Shown: one piece after another, positions 25,648 through 34,262 of the stretch
How positions within the stretch are numbered: the first letter of the stretch is position 1
Layout of the letters: every line of letters begins with the position of its first letter
Assembly (NCBI GenBank): GCA_036489445.1
Contig: DASXFV010000028.1
Span: 1-57,879, forward strand
DNA length: 57,879 bases
DNA from: DAIDKA01 sp036489445
GTDB taxonomy: Bacteria; Pseudomonadota; Gammaproteobacteria; Steroidobacterales; Steroidobacteraceae
Reading direction: 5' to 3'
Position numbers and translations under genes: made by a program
The notes under the pieces: model-generated
The model's database searches: none
What the model saw: the letters and a program-made list of their open reading frames with translations, nothing else
Told to the model about the DNA's origin: nothing

Positions 25648-28167
25648 TCAAGTCTCGGGGCGGGTTTGCCGCACCTGACCATTACTCGCCGTCTTGTCGG
25701 CCGGCTTGGCGCTGTCGCCTTTGGGCTGCTGCATCTGGAACTCCGGGCTGCCGACAATACCCATGACAATGGCCGAGAACCGATCGCCATTGTGATCGGC
25801 ATCGCGCACGATCCGCCGCACCACCGGCATGTCGAAATACTCCACCGAGCGCCCCAGGGCGTAGGTCATCAGATTGGTGGTGAGCGTCTGGATGAACTGG
25901 TCCGGACGTGCCGCCAGCGCCTTGCGCAGATCATCCGGCCCATTGACGGCCTGGCCATCGGCCATCTTGCCAGCGGTATCGATGAGCGTGCCGGTCTCGG
26001 CGTCCTTGGTCTGCCACTTGCCCATGGCGTCGAAGTTCTCCAGCGACATGCCGATGGGATCCATGATGCCGTGGCAGGCATTGCACGAAGGCTGGGAGCG
26101 ATGCATCTCCATGCGCTGCCGGATGGTGAGCGGCTGCGCGCCGGGCACATTTTCCTTCAGCGCAGGAATTGCCGGCGGCGGCGCATGGGGCGGCGTGCCG
26201 GTGATCACCTCGAGCACCCAGGCACCGCGCAGCACCGGGGCGGTGCGATTGGCGTACGAGGTGCCCATGAGAATGGCGCCCTTGCCCAGCAGCCCGAAGC
26301 GATGTGAGTCGGTCAGGTCTACGCGCCGGAACTCACTGCCGCGGACGTCGCGAATACCGTAGTGCAGCGCCAGACGTTCGTTCAGGTAGGTCCAGTTGGC
26401 CGTCAGCAGATCCGTGACCGGCCGGTCCTTGAGCAGGACGCTGCCCACGAACAGTTCCATTTCCTGCTTGAAGGCGGAGCGCAGATCGGCGTCAAAGTAC
26501 GGAAAGACATTGGGGTCAGCCTGGATCTTGTCCATGCTGTCGACCTGCAGCCACTGGAAGGCGAAATTGGTGACCAGCGCATCGGCGCGCGGATCGGCCA
26601 GCATGCGCCTGACCTGGGCATCGAGCACCGCGGGCTCATGCAGCTTGTTGCTGACAGCGGTGCTGAGCAATTCAGGATCCGGCCCCTGGCTCCACAGAAA
26701 GAATGACAAGCGCGACGCCAGTTCCAGGTCGCTCAAGTGATAGGCGCCCGGCGTCGTGTTGCTGACCTTGACCGCCTGTGCGGTGCCGGCCGTGTTCTGG
26801 CTCTGCACAGTCGCGACCTGCGGATCCACTTCCACCCGATACAGGAACTTCGGACTGGCGAGGATGGCCACGATGGCGTTCTGGATGCCCGCATCGAAGT
26901 CCTTGCCCTGGCGACCCACCGCGAAGAAATGCAGCGGCGCCGCCAGATCGGCATCCGTCACCGGACGACGATACGCATCGCGGGCCAGTGCGGTCAGGAT
27001 CTGGCGGGCGCAGGGCATTTCCTGGCTGGCATCCGTCGGCTGACAGGAGAAAATCTTGGCCCGGCTCGGTGTCTGGCTCAATCCGGTGACATCCACCGGT
27101 CCATTGATGTCCAGGCCCCCGATGCGCGGCAGGCCACCGATGCCCCCCATGGGGTTGAACGAGGCCAGCCAGTCGTCCGATTCGGACTGGGCGCGCTGCA
27201 CGAAGGTCACGACCAATTGGTGGGGACCGGCGGTCAGCGGCAGCTTGATGCCCCGGAAGCGGCTGGCGAACTCCTTGGTCGCCTCCTGCTGCTTCTGGTC
27301 AGCGTCCTTGAGGTCCGTCGGTCCGCCGATGCTGCGTTCGAACACCTGCTTGCCGTCGATCAGGAACACGACCTTGTGCTCCTGCCCAAGGTCGCCGATG
27401 TAGCCGCGCCCGCTACCTACATCAAGATCGAATGTGTAGGTGCCGTCAGCAGGAAAATCATTCACCACCGACATCCCACCGCGGGTGCCCAGGGGCAGGC
27501 CCTCGATGTGGAAGGCCTGATCATGCGGGGGCGCGCGATAGGTCACGATGGCCTGGGCCGCGTGCGCACTGCCCACGGCGAGCGCCGCCACGGTGCGGGC
27601 GGCAGAAATGTATTGATCCAGGAAGGTCGGTGAGACCTTCAGCACACTGGCGACGTTGTCGAAGCCATCACTCTTGGTGTCCTGGGGCAGCAGGTCCACC
27701 GGATTGACCTCCACACTCAGCAGATCCTTGACCGCGCGGGCGTACTCCTCGCGATTCAGACGATGCAAGGACACATAGCCGGCATCCGGATGCGCGGCGG
27801 CCGCCTTGTCCAGATTGCCTTCCATCCAGGACACGAACGAGTCGATCGAGGCCTGATCCGGCTGCTTCTCACCCGGCGGGGGCATCATGCGGCCACGCAG
27901 CTTGCTGACTGCGGTTTCCCACACCTTGGCGTCCTGGGGAATGCCATCCGGCTGCATGGTGTCGAAGGCGATGCCGCCGGTCCAATCCGTCGCGTTGTGG
28001 CACTTCTCGCAATAGGTATTGAGCAAGGTCCAGTGTTTATCGCCGGGGATCTTCGGCGCATCGCTGGATGCGGCGGCGACCGGGGCCTGGGCCGCCAGGA
28101 CGCCAGTGCCGGCACCCGTAGCAGCCGCCAGTCCGAGAGTGAAGGCCAGGAATACGTTGCGTCTCAC
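25648..28167 (-). CDS. DUF1592-family (planctomycete-type) di-heme cytochrome, module copy A
   Basis: An exported 839-residue protein. After a Sec leader ending near VLAAQA comes a c-type heme site TYCEKCHNATDW (Cys 53, Cys 56, His 57) in a PSCyt-like domain, then DUF1587 (LHRLNREEYARAVKDLL), a carbohydrate-binding-like region (about 200-340), DUF1595/DUF1592 (LELASRLSFFLWSQGPDPEL), DUF1588 (RFGLLGKGAILMGTSYANRT) and DUF1585 with a second site PSCNACHGIMDPIGM (Cys 695, Cys 698, His 699). The order is that of PSCyt proteins of Planctomycetes, Acidobacteria and some Gammaproteobacteria. Substrate unknown. It lies 35 bp after the MBL gene and 14 bp before DUF1552. Confidence 0.93.
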   Translation of the reverse strand: MRRNVFLAFTLGLAAATGAGTGVLAAQAPVAAASSDAPKIPGDKHWTLLNTYCEKCHNATDWTGGIAFDTMQPDGIPQDAKVWETAVSKLRGRMMPPPGEKQPDQASIDSFVSWMEGNLDKAAAAHPDAGYVSLHRLNREEYARAVKDLLSVEVNPVDLLPQDTKSDGFDNVASVLKVSPTFLDQYISAARTVAALAVGSAHAAQAIVTYRAPPHDQAFHIEGLPLGTRGGMSVVNDFPADGTYTFDLDVGSGRGYIGDLGQEHKVVFLIDGKQVFERSIGGPTDLKDADQKQQEATKEFASRFRGIKLPLTAGPHQLVVTFVQRAQSESDDWLASFNPMGGIGGLPRIGGLDINGPVDVTGLSQTPSRAKIFSCQPTDASQEMPCARQILTALARDAYRRPVTDADLAAPLHFFAVGRQGKDFDAGIQNAIVAILASPKFLYRVEVDPQVATVQSQNTAGTAQAVKVSNTTPGAYHLSDLELASRLSFFLWSQGPDPELLSTAVSNKLHEPAVLDAQVRRMLADPRADALVTNFAFQWLQVDSMDKIQADPNVFPYFDADLRSAFKQEMELFVGSVLLKDRPVTDLLTANWTYLNERLALHYGIRDVRGSEFRRVDLTDSHRFGLLGKGAILMGTSYANRTAPVLRGAWVLEVITGTPPHAPPPAIPALKENVPGAQPLTIRQRMEMHRSQPSCNACHGIMDPIGMSLENFDAMGKWQTKDAETGTLIDTAGKMADGQAVNGPDDLRKALAARPDQFIQTLTTNLMTYALGRSVEYFDMPVVRRIVRDADHNGDRFSAIVMGIVGSPEFQMQQPKGDSAKPADKTASNGQVRQTRPET

Positions 28168-28202
28168 GTCAAATATCCTCTTTGCCAGCAGATCCCAGGC
28201 GC

Positions 28203-29144
28203 CTAGACCACGCCGCGCATTTCACGCACGTGTCCGTACAGGCCCTGGTAGGCATTGGCGATGAACAGGTCGGAGTTACCCCATTTGTCATCGAACTTGG
28301 CAGTCGCGCGCGCAGCGATCATGTCATCGGCTCCCATGCCCTTGCGCATGAGTTGCCACAGCTCCTCGTGCAGCGTCGCCAGCATATCGTGTTCGGCCGC
28401 CAGATCCGCCTTGGTCTGCAGCGGTCCGGTGCCCGGCACAATCCGTACCGTGTCATCGACTACACCCAGCAGCTGCTTGGTGGCATTGGCCATCCCGAGC
28501 GACCACCCACCCGTGCTGTAGTCCAGGATCGGATAGTGGCCCACCGAGACGACATCCCCGGCAACCAGCACATTGGCCTCCCGGAAGTAGACGTAGATGT
28601 CGCCGTCAGTATGAGCCTGCGGCATATACCCGTACTCGATAGTGGCCTTGCCGAAGCTGAGCTTCTGCGCACCCTTGTAGAACGTCTCCGTGGGCTGCGC
28701 CTTGGGGCGCGCCGGGTACGTGCGCTGTTCCCATTTCTCGTCCACCGGGACGGTAAACCACAGGCGGGTGTTCTCCTGCGCGATGATCTTGACCCCCGCC
28801 TTGCGCAGGGCCTCATTGGACCCGGTGTGGGGCCAGTGCCAATGGGTATTGAACGCGGTGACCACGGGCCGCCCAGCGGTGGCTTGGCTGATCGCCTTCT
28901 GCAGCGCGCTGGAGTGCGCGGCATCCCCACCATCCACCAGCAGCACCCCCTCGGGCTGGGACAGGGCCACGACATTCGCGCCCGCACCGGTGATCAGCAG
29001 CAGATCATCTGTCAGGTGCGTGATTGCGAATGCCTCACCCGCCTGGGCGACGGCGGGACGCAGGCTCGCCAGGCCCACGGAGGCTAGCGACAAGCTAGCG
29101 GCCCCGCCTGCCAGGGTCTGCAAGAACTGCCTGCGATTGCTCAT
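28203..29144 (-). CDS. Tat-exported metallo-beta-lactamase-fold protein, module copy A
   Basis: A 313-residue MBL-fold protein with a twin-arginine leader (SNRRQFLQTLAGGAASL, cleavage near AVA at about 33). The fold is supported by GANVVALSQPEGVLLVDGG, the metal loop NTHWHWPHTGSN, QAHTDGDIYVYF and NVLVAGDVVS. Residues His 101, His 103, His 106, His 178 and Asp 197 are kept, but the Asp of HxHxDH is Pro 105 and the late His of GHGP is Thr 239. This fits an intact first metal site and a damaged second one. It is the first gene of the copy A module. The chosen ATG gives the Tat leader and has a TATAAT box upstream at 29172-29177. Confidence 0.9.
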   Translation of the reverse strand: MSNRRQFLQTLAGGAASLSLASVGLASLRPAVAQAGEAFAITHLTDDLLLITGAGANVVALSQPEGVLLVDGGDAAHSSALQKAISQATAGRPVVTAFNTHWHWPHTGSNEALRKAGVKIIAQENTRLWFTVPVDEKWEQRTYPARPKAQPTETFYKGAQKLSFGKATIEYGYMPQAHTDGDIYVYFREANVLVAGDVVSVGHYPILDYSTGGWSLGMANATKQLLGVVDDTVRIVPGTGPLQTKADLAAEHDMLATLHEELWQLMRKGMGADDMIAARATAKFDDKWGNSDLFIANAYQGLYGHVREMRGVV

Positions 29145-29171
29145 GTTTCCAAGTCTCGTCACGCGGTCAAA

Positions 29172-29206
29172 ATTATAGCTGCACCAAGGGGTAACACAGC
29201 ACCCCT
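29172..29206 (-). promoter_or_regulatory. Promoter and operator-like inverted repeat for module copy A
   Basis: On the minus strand a perfect TATAAT (29172-29177) lies 28 bp before the MBL start codon. The expected -35 position is covered by an inverted repeat AGGGGT-N8-ACCCCT (29187-29206), which looks like a binding site for a dimeric regulator. No good TTGACA is present, as often seen where an activator is required. Confidence 0.45.
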
Positions 29207-29356
29207 GGACGGTCAACGCAGCCGTCACGGACGGGCCCGGAATGCTTATCAACTGCCTGCGGCGCAGCACGGAATTCCTGGACCATCAGGCTCTTAAGAT
29301 GCGGTCCCGGATCGATATTACAATCCTCAGCCGGAGCGTTCCGCGGACCCGGGCGC

Positions 29357-30754
29357 TCAGGCGCGCGCCAACGCCTCGCCCTCGCTTACGCGCGCCGTAG
29401 GATACCCGCGGGGTGGGATATGCGAGGAAATCAGGTAGTAACTGGTCGTCGTCACCAGCGCGCACACGGCCACGAACCAGAAGAAGCGGTCGATGGACGG
29501 CACCGGGACCATCTTGAAGTAAACCTGCGGCACGGTGGCGGAGAGCAGCCCGCCGAAGCGCGAGAAGGCCTGTGCCATGCCGATCGCCGCACCGCGGATT
29601 TCGGTCGGATAGGAATGCGCACTCACGGCGTAGAGGTAGGACTGCATGCCATTGATCACGGCGCCGCCGATGAAGCAGGAGGTCAGCAGCGCCACCTCCG
29701 ACCCTCCCCCGCGTACCAGCAGCACACCGATCGCGGCCGTGGCCACGGCGCCGATGAAGGCCGCGACGGTGCCCACGCCGCGCGAGCCCCACAGCCCCAT
29801 CAGGAATGCGCCACCGATGGACCCCAGCACGCCACCGCCGCTGAACAGCCTCAGGCCCTGCGAACCGACCTCTCTGCTCTGGTGGGCGAAATCGAACATC
29901 AGCGGCAGGCTATTGGTGAAGATGTACAGCACCAGCGTGTTGAACGTGAATGCGATCCAGATGAACAGCGTGGCGCGCCAGTAATTGTGGCTCCAGATGG
30001 TCGAGAGCCAGTTGCTGGAAGGCTTCGCCTGTTCGCGCACCACGAAGTTCTCGGTGCCATCGAAGCGGCGCACACCGAGCAGTCGATTGAGCGCACGCGC
30101 CAGCTGCGGATACAGGGCCGGCCGCAGCGCAAGATACTTGGGGGATTCGGGCAGCAGGAACGAGAACAGCACCAGCAGCACCAGAGGCATCACAGCGCCG
30201 GCCAGGAACATCGAACGCCAGCCGTATGCCGGGATCAGCCAGTCCGCCAGGAAGCTGGTCAGTGAGCCTCCGAGCGGCACCGATACGATCACGCAGGCCA
30301 CGATCAGGCTGCGCACGCGCTTCGGCGTCCACTCGGAGATGAGCGTGGTGGCGAGCGGGGTGATGCCGCCCAGCCCCAAGCCGGTGACGAAGCGAAAGCC
30401 CGCCAGTGTTGCAATGTTGCCGGCGCTGTAGCACAGCAGCGAACCCACGAACAGCAGCGCGAGACAGCTGAAGTACGCCTTCTTGCGGCCGATGCGGTCG
30501 CTGATCCAGCCCAGCAGTACCGACCCCAGCGCCATGCCGCCCATCTGCGTGTAGCCCAGCCAGGAGAGCTGGTCGCGGCCGATGTGCCAGTCCTTCACGA
30601 TCAGCGGGCCGATGTAACCGGTGGTAAACAGGCCGAAGCCATCAGTCAGCATGATGATGACCATCATCACGGTGATGCCGAACGGCACCCAGAAGTAGTT
30701 GGCGGAGTCGATGACCTCGCCAACATCCACCGTCTTGTTGTTATCGATGCTCAA
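29357..30754 (-). CDS. MFS transporter of the aromatic-acid/H+ symporter (AAHS) type
   Basis: A 465-residue inner-membrane transporter with 12 predicted helices. It shows the MFS loop motif GWISDRIGRKKAYF after helix 2 and GFRFVTGLGLGGITPLATTL around helices 4-5, with LLPESPKYL before the central loop, as in the AAHS/sugar-porter-like branch (benzoate, 4-hydroxybenzoate and similar acids). The second half includes a GxxxxG-rich helix (GGGVLGSIGGAFLMGLWGSR) and SYPTEIRGAAIGMAQAFSRF. It starts 34 bp after the ThDP enzyme and is probably co-transcribed with it; 212 bp then separate it from the MBL gene. The substrate is unknown; a small carboxylate is the simplest guess. Confidence 0.88.
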   Translation of the reverse strand: MSIDNNKTVDVGEVIDSANYFWVPFGITVMMVIIMLTDGFGLFTTGYIGPLIVKDWHIGRDQLSWLGYTQMGGMALGSVLLGWISDRIGRKKAYFSCLALLFVGSLLCYSAGNIATLAGFRFVTGLGLGGITPLATTLISEWTPKRVRSLIVACVIVSVPLGGSLTSFLADWLIPAYGWRSMFLAGAVMPLVLLVLFSFLLPESPKYLALRPALYPQLARALNRLLGVRRFDGTENFVVREQAKPSSNWLSTIWSHNYWRATLFIWIAFTFNTLVLYIFTNSLPLMFDFAHQSREVGSQGLRLFSGGGVLGSIGGAFLMGLWGSRGVGTVAAFIGAVATAAIGVLLVRGGGSEVALLTSCFIGGAVINGMQSYLYAVSAHSYPTEIRGAAIGMAQAFSRFGGLLSATVPQVYFKMVPVPSIDRFFWFVAVCALVTTTSYYLISSHIPPRGYPTARVSEGEALARA

Positions 30755-30788
30755 GGCGTTCCCCCCTTATCTGCCCGAAGGCGGCGCG

Positions 30789-32450
30789 TCAGGCGCCGCC
30801 GTGGTAGCCGCCCTGGAAGGTCGAGTAGACCTTCTCCTGGGTGGTGATGAATTCCAGCAGCGCGGGCCGGCCCTCCCGGGTGGCGGCGATGCCATTACGC
30901 AGGGCCTGCACGATCTGCCCCGGCTCCGTGACGCGCTCCCCATAGCCGCCCAGAGCCTTGGCGAACTCGCTGTAGTTGCCGGAAATGTCGGTGGAGCGAA
31001 ACTTCTCCTTTGAGACCGCCATGACTTTGAATTCCATGGCCATCGAGAAATTATTGAACAGAATCGACAGGATCGGAATGTCGCTGCGCACGCAGGTCTC
31101 GAAATCCATGCCGGTCATGCCGATGGCTGCATCGCCCCAGAAATTCACGCACAGCTTGTCGGGCTTGGCGACCTTCGCGCCCATGGCCAGCGCCAGGCCA
31201 TATCCCAGGTGAGTCGACTTGCCCCAACCGATGTACGAGAGCGGCGTGACCGATTTCCAGAACGGTGACAATTCATCACGAGGGCTGCCGGCGTCATGGG
31301 TGACAATGGTGTTGGCCACATCCGTCAGGTGCAGGAACTCCCAGATCACGCGGTACGGCTGCAGCGGTTTTTCCTGGCTCGTCAGGCGTGGCAGCCACTC
31401 CTTCCACCACGGCTCATTGAGCTCCTTGATGCGCGCCGCCACCTGCGAGGTGAGACCGCGGGGCTTCTTCAGCCGCTCCCGCAACGCCTCGTAGAGCATT
31501 CCCAGCGCGAGCTTGGAATCACCGACCAGCGCGTGATCCGTAGGAATGTTCTTGTCGATGTCCATCGGCTCATTGGTGTTATGAATGAAGGTCTTGTTCC
31601 GGGTGGGGAACTTGATGCCGAAATTGGTGGCCGAAAAGCTGGCACCGGCACCGAACACCAGGTCCGACTCCTCCACATAGGCGGCGACCGCCCGTGGCAT
31701 GGCCACACCCCCGGATCCCAGCGACAGTGCATGGGTCTCGGGGAAGGCGCTTTTGCCCTCCAGGCTGGTGGTCACTGGAGCTTCCAGCAGTTCCGCCACG
31801 GCCTTGAGCTCATCCCAGGCCTTGGCGTAGTGCACCCCCTGCCCTGCATAGATCAATGGCATCTTGGCATTGACCAACGCCGCGGCGGCACGATCGATGG
31901 CGCCCGCGTGGGGCGCGCTCAGGGCGCGGCGCCGCGGCTGGTAATCGATCTCGCCGGGCACTTCCACGTTCCAGAGGTCGGTCGGGATCTCAATCAGCAC
32001 CGGGCCCGGTCGCCCGTTGCGCGCGAAGCTGAAGGCACGGCGCAGTGCCGGTACCAGCTGCTCGGGCGTATTCACGGTCTCGGCATGCTTGGTGACATGC
32101 TGGAAATTGAGTACCGCATTGAAATTCGGCTTCACGAAGGCGCCGTTGCGCGGATACCCCCCGGGAATCACCACCAGCGGCACGGCCTCGGACCAGGCCT
32201 GCGCCACCGCGCCAAAGGCATTCTCGATACCGGGGCCGACCTGGCAGCAGAACACGCCCACCTTGTCACCGGAGGTCATGCGGCTCATGGCATCGGCCAT
32301 GTGAACGCCCACCCGCTCCTGGCGCACGACAATGGGGCGGATGTTGACCGCGGCGGCAGATTCCGTCAGAGGATTGAGTGGATAGGTAAACAGCACTTCC
32401 ACGCCTTCGCGCTTGAGGATTTCTGCGGTGACTTGGGCAACATTCATCAT
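30789..32450 (-). CDS. Thiamine-diphosphate-dependent enzyme (acetolactate-synthase/decarboxylase superfamily)
   Basis: A 553-residue ThDP enzyme. The N-terminal PYR domain has the cofactor-activating Glu 45 in VVRQERVGVHMADAMSRM, so it is not a glyoxylate carboligase, which lacks this Glu. A central domain follows (PLIYAGQGVHYAKAWDELKA) and the C-terminal PP domain has WGDAAIGMTGMDFETC ... ILFNN, the GDG-NN cofactor motif with Gly changed to Ala. The reaction cannot be fixed; homologues are annotated only as thiamine pyrophosphate-requiring proteins. The start has CAGGACCGA before two ATG codons. It is divergent from malate synthase and upstream of the MFS gene. Confidence 0.85.
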   Translation of the reverse strand: MMNVAQVTAEILKREGVEVLFTYPLNPLTESAAAVNIRPIVVRQERVGVHMADAMSRMTSGDKVGVFCCQVGPGIENAFGAVAQAWSEAVPLVVIPGGYPRNGAFVKPNFNAVLNFQHVTKHAETVNTPEQLVPALRRAFSFARNGRPGPVLIEIPTDLWNVEVPGEIDYQPRRRALSAPHAGAIDRAAAALVNAKMPLIYAGQGVHYAKAWDELKAVAELLEAPVTTSLEGKSAFPETHALSLGSGGVAMPRAVAAYVEESDLVFGAGASFSATNFGIKFPTRNKTFIHNTNEPMDIDKNIPTDHALVGDSKLALGMLYEALRERLKKPRGLTSQVAARIKELNEPWWKEWLPRLTSQEKPLQPYRVIWEFLHLTDVANTIVTHDAGSPRDELSPFWKSVTPLSYIGWGKSTHLGYGLALAMGAKVAKPDKLCVNFWGDAAIGMTGMDFETCVRSDIPILSILFNNFSMAMEFKVMAVSKEKFRSTDISGNYSEFAKALGGYGERVTEPGQIVQALRNGIAATREGRPALLEFITTQEKVYSTFQGGYHGGA

Positions 32451-32472
32451 TCGGTCCTGTGGAAATTGAATT

Positions 32473-32621
32473 GGATCCGCGCCCCCTCGGGGCGCGAAAG
32501 GCCGGGCATAAATACCCGTTCCCACCCGCAAACACAATCCGGGCCGGATCCGCGGGCTGTCGCTGGAACCCCGCCGCCAGCGCACCATGATGTGGCGGGC
32601 GGCTGCTATAATCGCGGATCC
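32473..32621. promoter_or_regulatory. Divergent control region with three GGATCCGCG motifs, hairpin and extended -10
   Basis: The nonamer GGATCCGCG occurs at 32473-32481 and 32546-32554 and inverted at 32613-32621. The third copy directly follows an extended -10 (TGC-TATAAT, 32605-32612) that should drive malate synthase, so a bound protein could block transcription start. An 8 bp perfect hairpin CGCGCCCC-ctc-GGGGCGCG (32478-32496) lies in the leader of the ThDP gene. Three copies in 150 bp are unlikely by chance and suggest a shared operator for the two divergent units. Confidence 0.5.
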
Positions 32622-32639
32622 TGAACCTTGACGAATATT

Positions 32640-34262
32640 ATGTCCACCGCTGATCAAACCCAATCCACCGCCCCACCGGCGGGTGTCGTTGTGCGTGGCC
32701 CCATCGAGCCGCGTTTTGCTGAAATCCTCACCCCCGAGGCGCTCGCCTTCGTCGCGGCTTTGCACCGCCAGTTCGATGCGCGGCGCGTGAGTCTGCTGCA
32801 GGCCCGCACGGCGCGTCAGGCGCGTCTGTCGGCCGGCGAACTGCCGGATTTCCTGCCCGAGACCCGCAAGGTCCGCGAGTCGCCGTGGCAGGTCGCCCCC
32901 ATTCCGGCCGATCTGCTCAATCGGCGGGTGGAAATCACCGGTCCCGTCGACCGCAAGATGATCATCAACGCGCTGAACTCCGGCGCGAACGTGTTCATGG
33001 CCGATTTCGAGGATGCGAACTCCCCGACCTGGCGCAATAATCTGGAAGGTCAGATCAATCTCGCCGACCGGTGGCAGCGCAGTATCGACTTCAAGGACCC
33101 GGCAACGGGCAAGCACTATGCATTGAGTGCGAAGCCCGCGGTGCTGATGGTGCGCCCGCGCGGCTGGCATCTGCTGGAGCCGGGTGTGACAGTCGACGGC
33201 GCGGTCATCGCCGGCAGCCTGTTCGATTTCGGGCTGTACTTCTTCCACAACGTCCGGGCCCAGCTGGCCAAGGGCACCGGTCCGTACTTCTATCTACCCA
33301 AGCTCGAGAGCCATCTCGAGGCGCGCCTGTGGAATGACGTCTTCGTGTTCGCCCAGCAGCAGCTGGGCATTCCCAACGGCACCGTCAAGGCCACTGTGCT
33401 GATCGAGACGCTGCCCGCCGCGTTCGAGATGGATGAAATCCTGTACGAACTGCGCGAGCACATGGCGGGCCTGAACTGTGGGCGCTGGGACTACATGTTC
33501 TCCTTCATCAAGAAGCTGCGCGCCAACAAGGCCTACGTCCTGCCGGACCGCTCGCAGGTGGTGATGGGCAAGGCCTTCCTGCGTGCCTACTCGCTGCTGC
33601 TGATCAAGACCTGTCATCGCCGCGGCGCCTTCGCCATGGGAGGCATGGCCGCGCAGATCCCCAATCGGCGCGATGCCGCAGCGAACGAGGCGGCCATGGC
33701 GCGGGTGCGCGCCGACAAGGAGCGCGAAGCCGGCGACGGCCATGACGGCACCTGGGTCGCTCACCCGGATCTGGTCCCGGTGGCGCGCGAGGTGTTCGAC
33801 CGCCTCATGCCCCAGGCCAACCAGCTCCAGCGGCTGCGGGAGGATGTGAACATCAGCCAGGCAAATCTGCTGGAGGTGCACCAGGGCACCCGGACTGAGG
33901 CGGGTCTGCGCGAGAACGTGCGCGTGGGCGTGCAGTACATCGAAGCCTGGTTGCGCGGCAAGGGCGCCGTGCCGCTGTACAACCTGATGGAGGACGCCGC
34001 GACGGCTGAAATCAGCCGCGCGCAGGTGTGGCAGTGGATCCATTACGGCATCACCCTGGAGGGCGGCACGGTCGCCACCCCTGAGTTGCTCAATCGGATC
34101 ATCACCGAGGAAATGGAGCGCGTGCGCCAGGAAGTCGGGACCGAGACCTACGATGGGGGGCGCTTCAAGGAGGCCGTGCAGTTGTTCCGCGATCTGTCGT
34201 TGGCGGAGGATTTCGAGGACTTCCTGACCGTTCCGGCCATGGCGCTGCTGCGCCCCCGATGA
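32640..34262 (+). CDS. aceB: Malate synthase A
   Basis: Condenses glyoxylate with acetyl-CoA to malate. The 540-residue length and the motifs are those of the A isoform: ANVFMADFEDANSPTWRNNL, MVRPRGWHLLEP, PYFYLPKLESHLEARLWND, ATVLIETLPAAFEMDEILYE, HRRGAFAMGGMAAQIP, and the catalytic Asp in LYNLMEDAATAEISR. The ATG was preferred over a TTG four codons upstream. An extended -10 lies 28-33 bp before the ATG. Isocitrate lyase is not next door, which suggests that glyoxylate comes from another route here. The stop overlaps the start of the PQQ dehydrogenase by 4 bases. Confidence 0.96.
   Translation: MSTADQTQSTAPPAGVVVRGPIEPRFAEILTPEALAFVAALHRQFDARRVSLLQARTARQARLSAGELPDFLPETRKVRESPWQVAPIPADLLNRRVEITGPVDRKMIINALNSGANVFMADFEDANSPTWRNNLEGQINLADRWQRSIDFKDPATGKHYALSAKPAVLMVRPRGWHLLEPGVTVDGAVIAGSLFDFGLYFFHNVRAQLAKGTGPYFYLPKLESHLEARLWNDVFVFAQQQLGIPNGTVKATVLIETLPAAFEMDEILYELREHMAGLNCGRWDYMFSFIKKLRANKAYVLPDRSQVVMGKAFLRAYSLLLIKTCHRRGAFAMGGMAAQIPNRRDAAANEAAMARVRADKEREAGDGHDGTWVAHPDLVPVAREVFDRLMPQANQLQRLREDVNISQANLLEVHQGTRTEAGLRENVRVGVQYIEAWLRGKGAVPLYNLMEDAATAEISRAQVWQWIHYGITLEGGTVATPELLNRIITEEMERVRQEVGTETYDGGRFKEAVQLFRDLSLAEDFEDFLTVPAMALLRPR

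Noticed and set aside
30789..32450. Glyoxylate carboligase or oxalyl-CoA decarboxylase as the identity of the ThDP enzyme
   Set aside because: Carboligase lacks the activating Glu that is present here (Glu 45), and no oxalyl-CoA-specific pattern was seen. The nearby malate synthase alone is not enough to name the reaction.
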